64,000 nt of DNA from Streptomyces sp. Tu6071 (GCF_000213055.1 NZ_CM001165.1:3990945-4054944); one strand, 5' to 3'. Positions 43,690-53,526 are shown, counted from the stretch's first letter. The notes: generated by a model not told the origin, from the sequence alone. Numbers and translations: made by a program.

Positions 43690-44916
43690 TCAGTCCCGTG
43701 CCTCCGCCGTCTCGACGGCCGTCACCGCCACCGGCGCCCCGCTCGCCACCACCTTCGTACGGCCGCGCAGCGACACGCCGCCGTCCATCCGGCCCGCGAC
43801 GAGCGCGAGCGCGAGGCCGCCGACCGCGAGGGCCGTGCCGACGAGCGCGGGCGCGGTCCAGCCCCAGCCCGCCGAGATCACCAGGCCGCCGAGCCAGGCG
43901 CCGCCCGCGTTGGCGAGGTTGAAGGCGGAGTGGTTCGACGCGGCTGCCATCGTCGGCGCCTCGTCGGCCTTCGCCATGAGGAGCATCTGCACGGGCGTCG
44001 TGATGAGCGAGCCCACCGCGCCGATCAGCAGGACGCACAGGAGCGCCGTCGCGAGCACGTGGATCGCGAAGTAGAAGGCCGCGAGCGTCATCGCGAGGAT
44101 GATCAGTCCGCCGTACAGGGTCGGGCGCGGGGCGCGGTCGGTGAGCGGCCCGGCGACGAGCGTGCCGAGCGTCATGCCGACCCCGTACAGCGCGAGGACG
44201 AACGTCGTGGACGACTCGGCCATGCCCGTGACCTCGGTGAGCATCGGCACGAGGTAGCTGTAGACGGCGAAGCAGCCGCCGAAGCCGACGACCGCCGTGG
44301 CGAGCATGATCGCGACGTGGCGGTTGCCCATCGCGCGCAGTTCGCGGCCGATGCCCGCGCCCTCGCCGCGCGGCTGGTGCGGTACGAGCTTGACGAGCGC
44401 GGCGAGCGCGACGAGGCCGATCCCGGCGACGGCGAGGTACGCGGCGCGCCAGCCGAGCGCCTGCCCGAGCGCCGTACCGGCGGGGACGCCGACGATGTTC
44501 GCGACGGTCAGGCCGAGGAACATCATCGACACCGCGCGGGCGGCGCGTTCGGGCGCGACGAGGCGTGAGGCGACGACCGCGCCGACGCCGAAGAGCGCGC
44601 CGTGCGGCAGGCCCGCGAGGACGCGCGCGGCGAAGAGCGTGCCGAAGCCGGGCGCGAAGGCGGAGGCGGTGTTGCCGATGACGAAGAGGCCGGTGAGCCA
44701 GAGCAGCAGCTTCTTGTGCGGGACGCGGGCGCCGAGCCCGGTGAGGAGCGGCGCGCCGAGGACGACGCCGAGCGCGTACGCCGAGACGATGTTGCCCGCC
44801 TGCGGCACGGAGACGCCGACGCCGTCGGCTATCTGCGGCAGCAGGCCCATCGAGACGAACTCCGTCGTGCCGATGCCGAAGGCGACGACGGCGAGCGCGA
44901 GCAGGGCCAGGGGCAT
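43690..44916 (-). CDS. MFS transporter, probable drug exporter
   Basis: A 408-residue, 12-helix major facilitator of the DHA1 group, resembling Cmx/CmlR-type exporters. The N-terminal signature LAVVAFGIGTTEFVSMGLLPQIADGVGVS and the loop GARVPHKKLLLW are present. GGAGGTACC precedes the ATG. It may export chloramphenicol-like or arabinose-type compounds; the substrate is not determinable. No regulator is adjacent. Confidence 0.92.
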   Translation of the reverse strand: MPLALLALAVVAFGIGTTEFVSMGLLPQIADGVGVSVPQAGNIVSAYALGVVLGAPLLTGLGARVPHKKLLLWLTGLFVIGNTASAFAPGFGTLFAARVLAGLPHGALFGVGAVVASRLVAPERAARAVSMMFLGLTVANIVGVPAGTALGQALGWRAAYLAVAGIGLVALAALVKLVPHQPRGEGAGIGRELRAMGNRHVAIMLATAVVGFGGCFAVYSYLVPMLTEVTGMAESSTTFVLALYGVGMTLGTLVAGPLTDRAPRPTLYGGLIILAMTLAAFYFAIHVLATALLCVLLIGAVGSLITTPVQMLLMAKADEAPTMAAASNHSAFNLANAGGAWLGGLVISAGWGWTAPALVGTALAVGGLALALVAGRMDGGVSLRGRTKVVASGAPVAVTAVETAEARD

Positions 44917-45295
44917 GGCGGGGGTACCTCCGGAAGGGGGCTGGGGACGGCCACGTGGAGAAGGGGGACGGGTGTGGCCGCGCCGGGCGTCCTTGCCCGC
45001 GCGCACGCCGAAGCGAGGACCGGTGCGCGGTCCCCGCCACAGGTGCCAGCGACGCGGAGCCTGTCCGGCATTCCGCCCGGACCGGCCGAAGTGGCGTGAG
45101 ACGTGTCACAGGGGGCGAGGTGGGGGGTGGGGCGGCCGATGGCACACGGGGGGCGGGGCGCCGATTCGCCCGCTACGTCCCCGCGCGTGGCAGGCTTTCC
45201 GGGGACGCGTCATGAGGCGCACCCCGTGCGCGTCACGCCACGACGGCGCCCCCGCGCGTCATGCCCGAGCCCCACGCCAGAAGGGATCACCCGCT
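44917..45295. other. Divergent spacer
   Basis: A 379-bp spacer between the MFS gene and the radical SAM gene. GTGAGACGTGTCAC (45096-45109) is a small palindrome. No gene is seen. Confidence 0.4.
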
Positions 45296-46465
45296 GTGTC
45301 CGCCCTCCCCCCGGCCGAGGGGCAGGAGCCGCTCTTCGCCTGGGCCGAGGCGACGGAGGGGCACCCGGCCCCCGCGGCGCCGCACCCGTTCCGGTCGAGC
45401 GCCCGCGCCCGGCGGATGGTCCGCATCCGCCACGTGTACGCCGAGCCCGCCGCCCGCGAGGCGCCGCGGGGGCGGCGGATTCTGGCCGCGCTGCCCGGCG
45501 TGCCCGTGACCGAGGTGGCGAGCCACTGGCGCATCCCCGCCCTGCACGGCGAGGAGACGAACGTGGCCCGCTGGACCCGGGTCAAGACGGAGGTGCTCGT
45601 CCTCGGCGTGCGGCAGAGCCTCACCGTCCGCCCCAACGGCCGCTCCGCCGACTGGATCGCGCCAGGCGCGTCGAACGGCTGCGCCATGGCCTGCGCCTAC
45701 TGCTACGTGCCGCGCCGCAAGGGGTACGCGAACCCCGTCACGCTCTTCACGAACACCGACGCGATCGTGGGGGCCGTCGGCCGCCACGTCCGCCGCCTCG
45801 GGCCCAAGCGCGAGCCGAACCAGTGCGACCCGCGCGCGTGGGTCTACGACATCGGCGAGAACGGCGATTGCTCGGTGGACGCGCTGCTGAGCGACAGCAC
45901 GGCCGAACTCGTCGCCGCCTTCCGCGAACTGCCCCACGCCAAAGCCTCCTTCGCCACGAAGTTCGTCAACCCGGATCTGCTCGGGTACGAGCCGCGTGGC
46001 CGCACCCGCATCCGCTTCTCGCTCATGCCCGCCGCCGACTCACGCCTCCTCGACCTGCGCACGAGCACCGTCGCCGAGCGCATCGCGGCGGCGGGCGACT
46101 TCCTCGACGCCGGGTACGAGGTGCACTTCAACCTCTCCCCGGTCGTGCTGCGGCCCGGCTGGCAGCGCGACTGGGGCGAGCTGCTGACGCACCTGGACGA
46201 CGTGCTGCCGCGCGCGGTGAAGGAGCAGGCGGCGGCCGAGGTCATCATGCTCACGCACAACAAGGCGCTCCACGAGGTGAACCTCGGCTGGCACCCGCGC
46301 GCCGAGGACGTCCTGTGGCAGCCGGAGGCGCAGGAGGCGAAGCGCTCGCAGAACGGCGCGGAGAACGTGCGGTACGCGTACGGGATCAAGGCGCGCGCCC
46401 TGGAACGGCTGACGGGCCTGATCGCCGAGCACGCCCCCTGGCTCCGCGTCCGCTACGCGTTCTAG
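45296..46465 (+). CDS. Radical SAM protein related to spore photoproduct lyase (Rv2578c type)
   Basis: A 389-residue [4Fe-4S] radical SAM enzyme. The cluster motif is CAMACAYC (Cys129, Cys133, Cys136; CX3CX2C), followed by YVPRRKGYANPVTLFTN, a segment shared with spore photoproduct lyase. The end EVILLTHN-like EVIMLTHNKALHEVNL is also lyase-like. As streptomycetes do not make dipicolinate endospores, the true substrate may be another DNA or RNA lesion. GTG start. It is convergent with an FeS photolyase. Confidence 0.88.
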   Translation: MSALPPAEGQEPLFAWAEATEGHPAPAAPHPFRSSARARRMVRIRHVYAEPAAREAPRGRRILAALPGVPVTEVASHWRIPALHGEETNVARWTRVKTEVLVLGVRQSLTVRPNGRSADWIAPGASNGCAMACAYCYVPRRKGYANPVTLFTNTDAIVGAVGRHVRRLGPKREPNQCDPRAWVYDIGENGDCSVDALLSDSTAELVAAFRELPHAKASFATKFVNPDLLGYEPRGRTRIRFSLMPAADSRLLDLRTSTVAERIAAAGDFLDAGYEVHFNLSPVVLRPGWQRDWGELLTHLDDVLPRAVKEQAAAEVIMLTHNKALHEVNLGWHPRAEDVLWQPEAQEAKRSQNGAENVRYAYGIKARALERLTGLIAEHAPWLRVRYAF

Positions 46466-46820
46466 TCACGCCTCCGGCCTGGGGCATGCCTCCGGCTTGC
46501 GGCGCCCTTCCCATCTGCGGCATGCCTCCGGCTTGCGGTGCCCTTGCCGCCTGCGGCACCCCGCCCCGCGACCGACCTGGCATCCCGCCCAGTGACGCCC
46601 CGGTATCGCCCTCGTACGACCCGCCGCCTTCGCGCACGCGCGCGACCGACCGCCGGGGCCGGGGCGCCGGGGCGGCGGACCCCGAGGTCGCCGCCCCCGC
46701 GCACGCACGCGACTCGCCTTCGCGCACGCGCGCGCAACTCGCCTCCGCCCGCGCCCGTGCGACCCGCCTACACCCGCGCCCGCGCGACCCGCCTCCGCAA
46801 GCCGTCCCCCGCGACACCCC
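46466..46820. other. Repeat-bearing convergent spacer
   Basis: A 355-bp spacer. A 36-bp unit beginning GGCATGCCTCCGGCTTGCGG occurs twice (46483 and 46519). CGCGCACGCGCGCG runs (alternating purine-pyrimidine, potential Z-DNA) occur near 46630 and 46720. No gene. Confidence 0.5.
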
Positions 46821-48335
46821 TCACGGCGCCCCGTCCCCCCGCTCCGCCACCACCTCCCGTACCTCCGCCAGGTCCCCCAGCCGGTCCAGCCCCTTCACCG
46901 CCCGTGCCGTGCGGTGGTTGTGCTCCAGGCGGGCCCGGTGGCGGTCGAGGAAGGCCCAGTACCCGGCGGTGTACGGGCAGGCGTGCGGGCCGGTGCGCTC
47001 GGTGGGCCGGTAGGCGCAGGGGCCGCACAGGTCGCTCATGCGGTGCACGTAGGCGCCGCCCGAGGTGTACGGCTTCGTCGTCATGCGGCCCCCGTCCGCG
47101 TACTGCGACATGCCGAGGACGTTCGGCAGCATGACCCAGTCGTAGCCGTCGACGAAGCAGCGGTGGAACCAGTCGGTGACGGCCGCCGGGTCCCAGCCGT
47201 CCTGGAGGGCGCGGCTGCCGAGGATCATGAGGCGCGGGATGTGGTGCGTCCAGCCCGTGTCACGGACCTGCGCGAGGACGGTGGACAGGCAGTTCGCCGT
47301 CACGGCGCCCGCGTCGAGCGAGAGGAACCACTCGGGGAGCGGGGCGGTGTGCCGCAGGGCGTTGAGCTCCCGGTACTCCTCGCCGAAGTGCCAGTAGAGC
47401 TGCCACACGTACTCGCGCCAGCCCGCGACCTGCCGCACGAACCCCTCGACGGAGTTGAGCGGGGCCTCGCCCTCGCGGTAGGCGCGCTCCGCCAGTTCGG
47501 CGCACTCCGCGGGGTCGAGGAGGCCGAGGTTGAGGGGCGCGGAGAGCAGGCTGTGGCTGAGGACCGGGTCGGCGGCGAGCATCGCGTCCTCGTACGGGCC
47601 GAAGCCGGCGAGGCGGTGCGCGACGAAGCGGCGCAGCGCCGAGCGGGCCTCGCGGCGGGTCGCGGGGAAGAGCCGCGGTCCGTCGCGGCCGACGAAGGAG
47701 ACCTCGCCCGCGCGCTCCCAGCGGTCCAGATCGTGCCGCACCTCCTCGTCGATGTCGTCCTCGCGCGGGCGCCAGGGACCCGGCACGTCGAGCCGTTCGG
47801 CGTCGCGCGGCGGGGGCTCGCGGTTGTCGTGGTCGAGGTTCCAGCGGCCACCGGCGGGCCGCTCGCCGTCCATGAGCAGGTCATGCCGCTGACGTACCCA
47901 GCGATAGAAATCCTCAAGCCGCAGATGCGGCCGTTCCCCCGCCCATTGGGCGAAATCCGTCCGAGGTACGAGAAAGCCCCTCGCGGGGAGGACCTCCACG
48001 TCCCCCAGGCGATGGACGAGGTCGAGCGCGCGCCGCGAGGTGGGATGGCAGACCGTGAGCGGGGGCCGCCGTTTGCCGAAGACCTGCCGCAGCCCCTCGC
48101 CGTACGTCTCCGCGCGGACGTACGTGACGCGGTCGCCCAGTTCGCGGGCGCGGTGGCGCATCGCCGAGAGCACGAGGTGCGCCTTCGCGCGGTGGAAGAC
48201 GCGGCGCCGCAGCACGGAGCGCGCCTCGATCATGACGACGGGCGCCCGCGCGTCGGGCCCGTCGTGGCCGGGGCTGAGGAAGTGGGGCCCGAGCTGGTCG
48301 CCGAAGAGCCAGTGCGGGCGGGGGCCGTCAGGCAT
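46821..48335 (-). CDS. Cryptochrome/photolyase, iron-sulfur bacterial type (FeS-BCP)
   Basis: A 504-residue flavoprotein that repairs UV photoproducts or senses light. The N-terminal antenna domain starts RPHWLFGDQLGPHFL. The C-terminal FAD and [4Fe-4S] domain has four Cys in TANCLST, SDLCGPCAYRP and GPHACPYT. The CX2C and then 13-residue spacing equal those of A. tumefaciens PhrB. WxxMLPNVLGMSQYADGG is the FAD-site block typical of the class. Length matches. It may repair (6-4) lesions, as PhrB does. Confidence 0.92.
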   Translation of the reverse strand: MPDGPRPHWLFGDQLGPHFLSPGHDGPDARAPVVMIEARSVLRRRVFHRAKAHLVLSAMRHRARELGDRVTYVRAETYGEGLRQVFGKRRPPLTVCHPTSRRALDLVHRLGDVEVLPARGFLVPRTDFAQWAGERPHLRLEDFYRWVRQRHDLLMDGERPAGGRWNLDHDNREPPPRDAERLDVPGPWRPREDDIDEEVRHDLDRWERAGEVSFVGRDGPRLFPATRREARSALRRFVAHRLAGFGPYEDAMLAADPVLSHSLLSAPLNLGLLDPAECAELAERAYREGEAPLNSVEGFVRQVAGWREYVWQLYWHFGEEYRELNALRHTAPLPEWFLSLDAGAVTANCLSTVLAQVRDTGWTHHIPRLMILGSRALQDGWDPAAVTDWFHRCFVDGYDWVMLPNVLGMSQYADGGRMTTKPYTSGGAYVHRMSDLCGPCAYRPTERTGPHACPYTAGYWAFLDRHRARLEHNHRTARAVKGLDRLGDLAEVREVVAERGDGAP

Positions 48336-48496
48336 GGGTTCTGCCTCTCCGCAGGGGCTTCGGATGCTGTCAGGAAGCGGTCGCCCGGCCGTCCCGACAC
48401 CCCGTGACCCGCCCGGACGCCCTCCGCTTGCAATCCGGAACGGTGCTCCGTATCGTCGAACTGAACGTTGTTCCGTTTTCTGTCAGGAGCTTCACC

Positions 48497-49537
48497 ATGC
48501 ACTACCGACCCCTTGGCCGGACAGGAATGAAGGTCAGCCCCTACGCCCTCGGCACGATGATGTTCGGGGCGCACGGGAACACGGACCACGAGGACTCCGT
48601 GCGGATCATCCACCAGGCGCTGGACGCCGGGATCAACTTCGTCGACACCGCCGACTTCTACGCGGGCGGCGAGACGGAGGAGATCGTCGGCAAGGCGCTC
48701 AAGGGCCGCAGGGACGGGGTCGTGCTCGCCACGAAGGCGCACCTGCCGATGGGCGAGGACCCGAACATGCGGGGCAACTCGCGGCGCTGGCTGACGCGCG
48801 CCCTGGAGGACTCGCTGCGGCGCCTCGGCACGGACCACGTGGACCTCCTCCAGATCCACCGCCCGGACCCGGACACCGACATCGAGGAGACGCTCTCCGC
48901 GCTCACCGACCTCGTGCGCGCGGGCAAGGTGCGCGCGATCGGCACCTCGTCGTTCCCGGCCTCGTACCTCGTCGAGGCGCAGTGGGTCGCCGAGCGGCGC
49001 GGACTCCAGCGCTTCCGCACCGAGCAGCCGAACTACTCGATCCTCGATCGGGGCATCGAGAGCGAGATCCTGCCGGTCGTCGAGAAGTACGGCATGGGGG
49101 CGCTCGTCTTCAGCCCCCTCGCGGGCGGCCAGCTCACGGGCCGCTACCGCAAGGGCCGGGCTTCGGACGGGCGGCGCGAGGGGATGTTCTCGTACCTGGG
49201 CGACGAGCGGCGCCTCGACGCCGTCGAACAGCTCCTCGCGCTGGCGGAGAAGAGCGGCATCTCGCTCACGCACATGGCGACGGCGTTCGTCCTCGCCCAC
49301 CCGGGCGTGACCTCGGCGATCATCGGCCCGCGCACGAAGGCCCACCTGGACGACCTCCTCGCGGGCGCCGACATCGCGCTGAGCGACGACGTGCTCGACG
49401 CCATCGACGCGATCGTCCCGCCGGGCACGGACATCGGCCGCATGGACATGGTCTTCCAGCCCCCGGCCCTCACGGACCCGGGACTCCGCAGGCGCCCGGC
49501 CGCCCAGCGCGCGGCGGCGGACGCACCGGCGGCCTGA
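48497..49537 (+). CDS. Aldo/keto reductase
   Basis: A 346-residue NADPH-dependent reductase of the YghZ/Tas-like group. The catalytic set appears in DTADFYAGGETEEIVG, ATKAH and LLQIHRPD. The coenzyme segment is IIGPRTKAHLDDLL. AGGAG lies 7 nt before the ATG. A GGAAC...GTTCC inverted arrangement (48440-48478) upstream may be an operator. Substrate unknown. Confidence 0.92.
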   Translation: MHYRPLGRTGMKVSPYALGTMMFGAHGNTDHEDSVRIIHQALDAGINFVDTADFYAGGETEEIVGKALKGRRDGVVLATKAHLPMGEDPNMRGNSRRWLTRALEDSLRRLGTDHVDLLQIHRPDPDTDIEETLSALTDLVRAGKVRAIGTSSFPASYLVEAQWVAERRGLQRFRTEQPNYSILDRGIESEILPVVEKYGMGALVFSPLAGGQLTGRYRKGRASDGRREGMFSYLGDERRLDAVEQLLALAEKSGISLTHMATAFVLAHPGVTSAIIGPRTKAHLDDLLAGADIALSDDVLDAIDAIVPPGTDIGRMDMVFQPPALTDPGLRRRPAAQRAAADAPAA

Positions 49538-49700
49538 GGGGGCGTGCGGGGGCGCGGTGGACGGGTGCGGGGCGGCCTCGCGGGAAGGGCGGCCCCGCAC
49601 CCGTACCACCCGTGCCGGCGGCCGACCCACCCCGCCGCGAACGCGCCTCCCCCCGCCGCGAACGACCATCAGCCCCGTCGCCCGCACCCCCCCGCACCCC

Positions 49701-51920
49701 TCACCCCCCGCCCAGCGGCTGCTCCGCCCAGATCGCCTTGCCACCCCCCACCCGCCGCGTCCCCCATTTGTCCGTCAGCTGGGACACGATGAACAGCCCG
49801 CGCCCGCCCTCGTCGGTGACGCGCGCGTGGCGCAGGCTCGGTGAGGTGGCGCAGGAGTCGCCGACCTCGACGGTCAGCGAGCGGTTGAGGATGAGGCGCA
49901 GGGTGAGCGGCGGGGTGCCGTAGCGCACGGCGTTGGTGACGAGTTCGCTCACGAGGAGGTCCGCCGAGTCGAGGTCGTCGGCGCCGATCGCGTCGGGGTG
50001 CGCGGCCAGCCAGCCGCGGGCCAGGCGGCGGGCCTCGGCGGCCGATTCCTCGTGCGCCGGCAGCTCCCAGCAGGCCGTACGGTCGCCGCCGAGCCCGTAC
50101 GTACGGGCGAGCAGCGCCGTCCCCGTGCTGTCGCTGTGCGGGGCGAGGCGTGTGAAGAGGCTGTCGGCGAGGTCCTGCGCGGTGGCGTCGCCCGCGAGCA
50201 GCCCGGCGAGCGACTCGGGGCGCAGCGAGGCGCCGAGGTCGCCGCTGGGCAGGACGAGCGTCGATCCGTCCGCGAGTTCGCGCGTCGCCATCGCGAAGGG
50301 CGCGGGATCGTCGGCGCCGAGCGCGGGGCCGCTCGCCTCGTCGAGGTGCGTGACGGTCGTGTCGGGGCCGATGACGAGGGGCGGCGGGTGGCCCGCGCAG
50401 GCGACGCGCACGGTGCGGGCGACGGGGTCGTAGAGGGCGTAGGTGCAGCGCGCGGTACGGGGCGCGCCGCCGCCGGGCAGTTCCTCGGCGAGGTGCGTGA
50501 CCGTGTCGCTGAGCCGCGCGAGGAGTTCGTCCGGCTGGAGTTCGAGGTCGGCGAGCGCGCGCAGCGCGGTGCGCAACTGGCCTTGCAGGACGAGTGCGTC
50601 GGTGCTGTCGCGCGGGATCTCGCCGAGCACGAGCGCGCAGCGGGCGCCCGAGAGCGGGAGGACGTCGAACCAGGAGCCGCTCTGCGGCAGCGGCGAGAGG
50701 GCGACGAAGGCGGCGTCGACGCCGAGTTGCGCGTTGGGGACCTTGTCGAGGAAACGGCGCTGGACGGTGGAGGCGAGGGCGCGGTCGTGGGCGGCGCGGC
50801 GGGCGTTGTCGAGGCACAGGGTCGCGTGCAGGGCAACCGTCTCGGTGGTGCGGACATCGGCGTGGGAGTACGGGTCCGCGTCGCCCCGGCGGACGAGGGC
50901 GAGCATCCCGAGGAGGCGCCCGCGCACGGCGAGCGAGGCGACGATCATGCTGTGCGCCCCGGCGGCGCGCAGCGCGCGCTCCCGCACGGGATCGGCCGAG
51001 AGCCCGCCGCCCGAGGCGTCGCGCCGTACGAGGACGGGGCGCCTGGAGTGCAGGGCGCGGACGAGCACGGGCTCGTCGCCGAGCGTCACGCGGTCGCCGG
51101 CGCGGATGCCCGGCGGGACACCGGCCGGGGCGCGGACCGCGAGGGGGCGCAGCGGCAGGCGGGCGGCGTCGAAGGGCTCGGCGGGAGCGAAATCGCCGCC
51201 TGCGGCCTCCTCGGTGAGGGCCACGACGACGAGGTCGGCGAAATCGTGGCAGAGGGCGTCGGCGAGGGCCTCGCACGTGGCGACGAGGCGCAGGGAGCGG
51301 CCGACCCGCTCGTGGACGCGAGCGATGGTCAGCTCGCGGGCGCGGTCCCGCTCGCGGCGCGTGACGTCGAGGAGCGTCATCGCGAGGCCGAGGACCTCCC
51401 CGTCCTCGCCGTGCAGGCGGAAGGCGGAGACGGAGAAGTGCCCGCGCCGGACGCGGTCGGCGGGCAGCGTCGTCACGAGCCGCGAGAGGACGGGCTCGCC
51501 GGTACGGAGCAGGCGGTGCGCGGCGGCGAGTTCGCGGCGCGGGTCCTGGAGCGGGAACGCCTCGTCGAGCCGGAGGCCCACGAGGGCGGGCGAGGAAGCC
51601 CCGGCCATCTCCCGCGCGGCGGCGCTGATCCGTACGACGCGCAGCCGCCGGTCGAGCACGACGAGCCCGAGCTGCGACTCCGAGAGCAGGGCGTCGAGCA
51701 GGGCCCGCTCCAGCGCGGAGCGGGGGGCCCGGGGGTCGACGAGGGCGGGGCGGATCTCCCACGGCGAGGCATCGCCACCGGCGGTGGCGCGCAGCGCGAT
51801 GCCGCTTCCGGCCGCGTCGCCGCCGTCCCCGCGGCCGAGCAGCCGCCCGGCCGCGGGGCTCCACGAGAGGACGTGCCCCGCGCCGTCGATCGTGAACAGC
51901 GGCTCCTCCTCCTGCGCCAT
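49701..51920 (-). CDS. PAS-GAF-SpoIIE/HATPase multidomain signalling protein
   Basis: A 739-residue cytosolic sensor. An N-terminal PAS region (about 1-165) is followed by a GAF domain (about 190-380), a SpoIIE-type PP2C domain (about 400-600) and an RsbW-like HATPase domain (about 610-739; SELVTNAVRYG, DEGGRGLFIVSQL). The PP2C metal motifs are altered: SGSWFDVLPL where GGDWYD is usual, GEIPRDS where GDVxGHG is usual, and LPSGDLGASLR where YTDGLVE is usual. Phosphatase activity is therefore doubtful while the kinase-like domain looks intact. It probably acts on an anti-anti-sigma factor. Confidence 0.9.
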   Translation of the reverse strand: MAQEEEPLFTIDGAGHVLSWSPAAGRLLGRGDGGDAAGSGIALRATAGGDASPWEIRPALVDPRAPRSALERALLDALLSESQLGLVVLDRRLRVVRISAAAREMAGASSPALVGLRLDEAFPLQDPRRELAAAHRLLRTGEPVLSRLVTTLPADRVRRGHFSVSAFRLHGEDGEVLGLAMTLLDVTRRERDRARELTIARVHERVGRSLRLVATCEALADALCHDFADLVVVALTEEAAGGDFAPAEPFDAARLPLRPLAVRAPAGVPPGIRAGDRVTLGDEPVLVRALHSRRPVLVRRDASGGGLSADPVRERALRAAGAHSMIVASLAVRGRLLGMLALVRRGDADPYSHADVRTTETVALHATLCLDNARRAAHDRALASTVQRRFLDKVPNAQLGVDAAFVALSPLPQSGSWFDVLPLSGARCALVLGEIPRDSTDALVLQGQLRTALRALADLELQPDELLARLSDTVTHLAEELPGGGAPRTARCTYALYDPVARTVRVACAGHPPPLVIGPDTTVTHLDEASGPALGADDPAPFAMATRELADGSTLVLPSGDLGASLRPESLAGLLAGDATAQDLADSLFTRLAPHSDSTGTALLARTYGLGGDRTACWELPAHEESAAEARRLARGWLAAHPDAIGADDLDSADLLVSELVTNAVRYGTPPLTLRLILNRSLTVEVGDSCATSPSLRHARVTDEGGRGLFIVSQLTDKWGTRRVGGGKAIWAEQPLGGG

Positions 51921-52099
51921 CGCTCCACCACGCCTTCCGCCTCGACCCTCCCCCCATCGTCTCCGCGCCCACCCGATCCGGCGCGCTGTCGGGGTCCGGG
52001 GGTGGGACGGACGGAGCGGGGGCGCGGCGGTACGGAGGCGGAGCGACGTCTCCCGTACGGATACGGGCCCGCCACCCGCCCCCGTCGGCCGTACCGCCC

Positions 52100-53380
52100 C
52101 TACCCCTCCCGCCCCCGCGCCGGACCGTACGGCAGCTCGGGCCGTGCCTTCGCGATCTCCAGGAGGCGGTTGTACTTGGCGACGCGCTCCCCGCGCGCCG
52201 GGGCGCCGGATTTCATCTGGCCGCAGCCCGTCGCGACCGCGAGGTCGGCGATGAAGGGGTCGGGAGTCTCCCCGGAGCGGTGCGAGATCTGCGCCCCGTA
52301 CCCGTTCTCGCGGCACAGCCGCATCGCCTCCAGCGTCTCGGTCACCGTCCCGATCTGGTTGACCTTGATGAGCGCGGCGTTGGCGATGCCGTCCGTGATC
52401 GCCTCCCGGATGAGCGCGGGACGGGTGACGAGGTTGTCGTCACCGACGAGCTGGACGCGGGCGCCGAGACGGCGGGTCAGCTCCTGCCAGCCCTCCGTGT
52501 CGTCCTCGCCGAGACCGTCCTCCAGGGACCAGACGGGGAAGTCCGCGACGATCGCCTCGTACCGCGTGATCATGTCGGAGCCGCTGAGCGACTCCCCGGC
52601 CACGCGGTACGTGCCGTCCTCCTGCCGGAACTCGCTCGACGCCGGGTCGAGCGCGAGCGCGACGCCCTCGCGCCCCGCCGTGTACCCGGCGTCGCCGATC
52701 GCCTGGACGAGCAGTCGCAGCGCGTCCTCGGGCTGGACGAGGTCGGGCGCGAAACCGCCCTCGTCACCGAGTCCGGTGTCGTACCCCCGCTCGCGGAGCA
52801 GCCGCTTGAGTGCCCCGTAGACCTCCGAGCCCGCGCGCACCGCCTCGGCGAGCGAGGGCGCGCCGAGCGGCGCGATCATGAACTCCTGGAAGTCGAGCGG
52901 ATTGGGCGCGTGGACACCGCCGTTGAGCACGTTGAAGTGCGGCACGGGCAGGCGCGGCGTGACGCCCTCGGGAGCGAGGTACGTGTACGGCTCCACGCCC
53001 GCCGAGGCGGCGAGCGCGCGTGCCAGCGCGAGCGAGACGCCGACGATCGCGTTGGCGCCGAGCCGCGCCTTGGTGCCCGTGCCGTCGAGCGCGTCCATCG
53101 CCAGGTCGGCCTCGGCGAGCGAGTCCCAGGCACGCGAGCCGAGCAGCGCGGCGAGGTCCTCGCGGACGTGGGCGGCGGCCCGGAGCACGCCCTGCCCGGC
53201 ATAGCGGTCCGGATCGCCGTCGCGCAGTTCGACGGCCTCCCGCGAGCCCGTCGACGCCCCGGCGGGCACGCCCGCGACGGCGCGCGTGCCGTCGCCGAGC
53301 GCGAGGGCGACCTGGAGCGTGGGACGGCTGCGGGAGTCGAGGATCTCGACGGCGTCGAGGGAGGCAACGGTGAAACTCAT
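52100..53380 (-). CDS. eno: Enolase (phosphopyruvate hydratase)
   Basis: A 426-residue glycolytic enzyme converting 2-phosphoglycerate to phosphoenolpyruvate. Catalytic Glu and Lys blocks are intact (GDEGGFAPDL, LIKVNQIGTVTE, SHRSGETPDPFIADLAV), as are the Mg ligands in LALDPASSEF, SLEDGLGEDD and LVGDDNL. The N-terminal loop reads DSRSRPT where enolases usually have DSRGNPT. That divergence suggests the secondary enolase paralogue known in streptomycetes rather than the main housekeeping copy. Confidence 0.93.
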   Translation of the reverse strand: MSFTVASLDAVEILDSRSRPTLQVALALGDGTRAVAGVPAGASTGSREAVELRDGDPDRYAGQGVLRAAAHVREDLAALLGSRAWDSLAEADLAMDALDGTGTKARLGANAIVGVSLALARALAASAGVEPYTYLAPEGVTPRLPVPHFNVLNGGVHAPNPLDFQEFMIAPLGAPSLAEAVRAGSEVYGALKRLLRERGYDTGLGDEGGFAPDLVQPEDALRLLVQAIGDAGYTAGREGVALALDPASSEFRQEDGTYRVAGESLSGSDMITRYEAIVADFPVWSLEDGLGEDDTEGWQELTRRLGARVQLVGDDNLVTRPALIREAITDGIANAALIKVNQIGTVTETLEAMRLCRENGYGAQISHRSGETPDPFIADLAVATGCGQMKSGAPARGERVAKYNRLLEIAKARPELPYGPARGREG

Positions 53381-53526
53381 GCGCGTTCCTTGCGTAGAGG
53401 GAGGCGCCCCAGCCCACCGCGCGGGCGCGGCCACGGCGAGCGGGGAGGGGCCGGGCGGGTGGGGGCCCGCGGTGGGGGCGCGGAGCGGTGGGGGTGAGCG
53501 GGTCCGGCGGTCGGCTGCCCCGCGGT

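Noticed and set aside
45096..45109. GTGAGACGTGTCAC as a Crp site (GTG-N6-GNCAC)
   Set aside because: Such a short degenerate motif is expected several times by chance in 64 kb of GC-rich DNA, and its position gives no further support.
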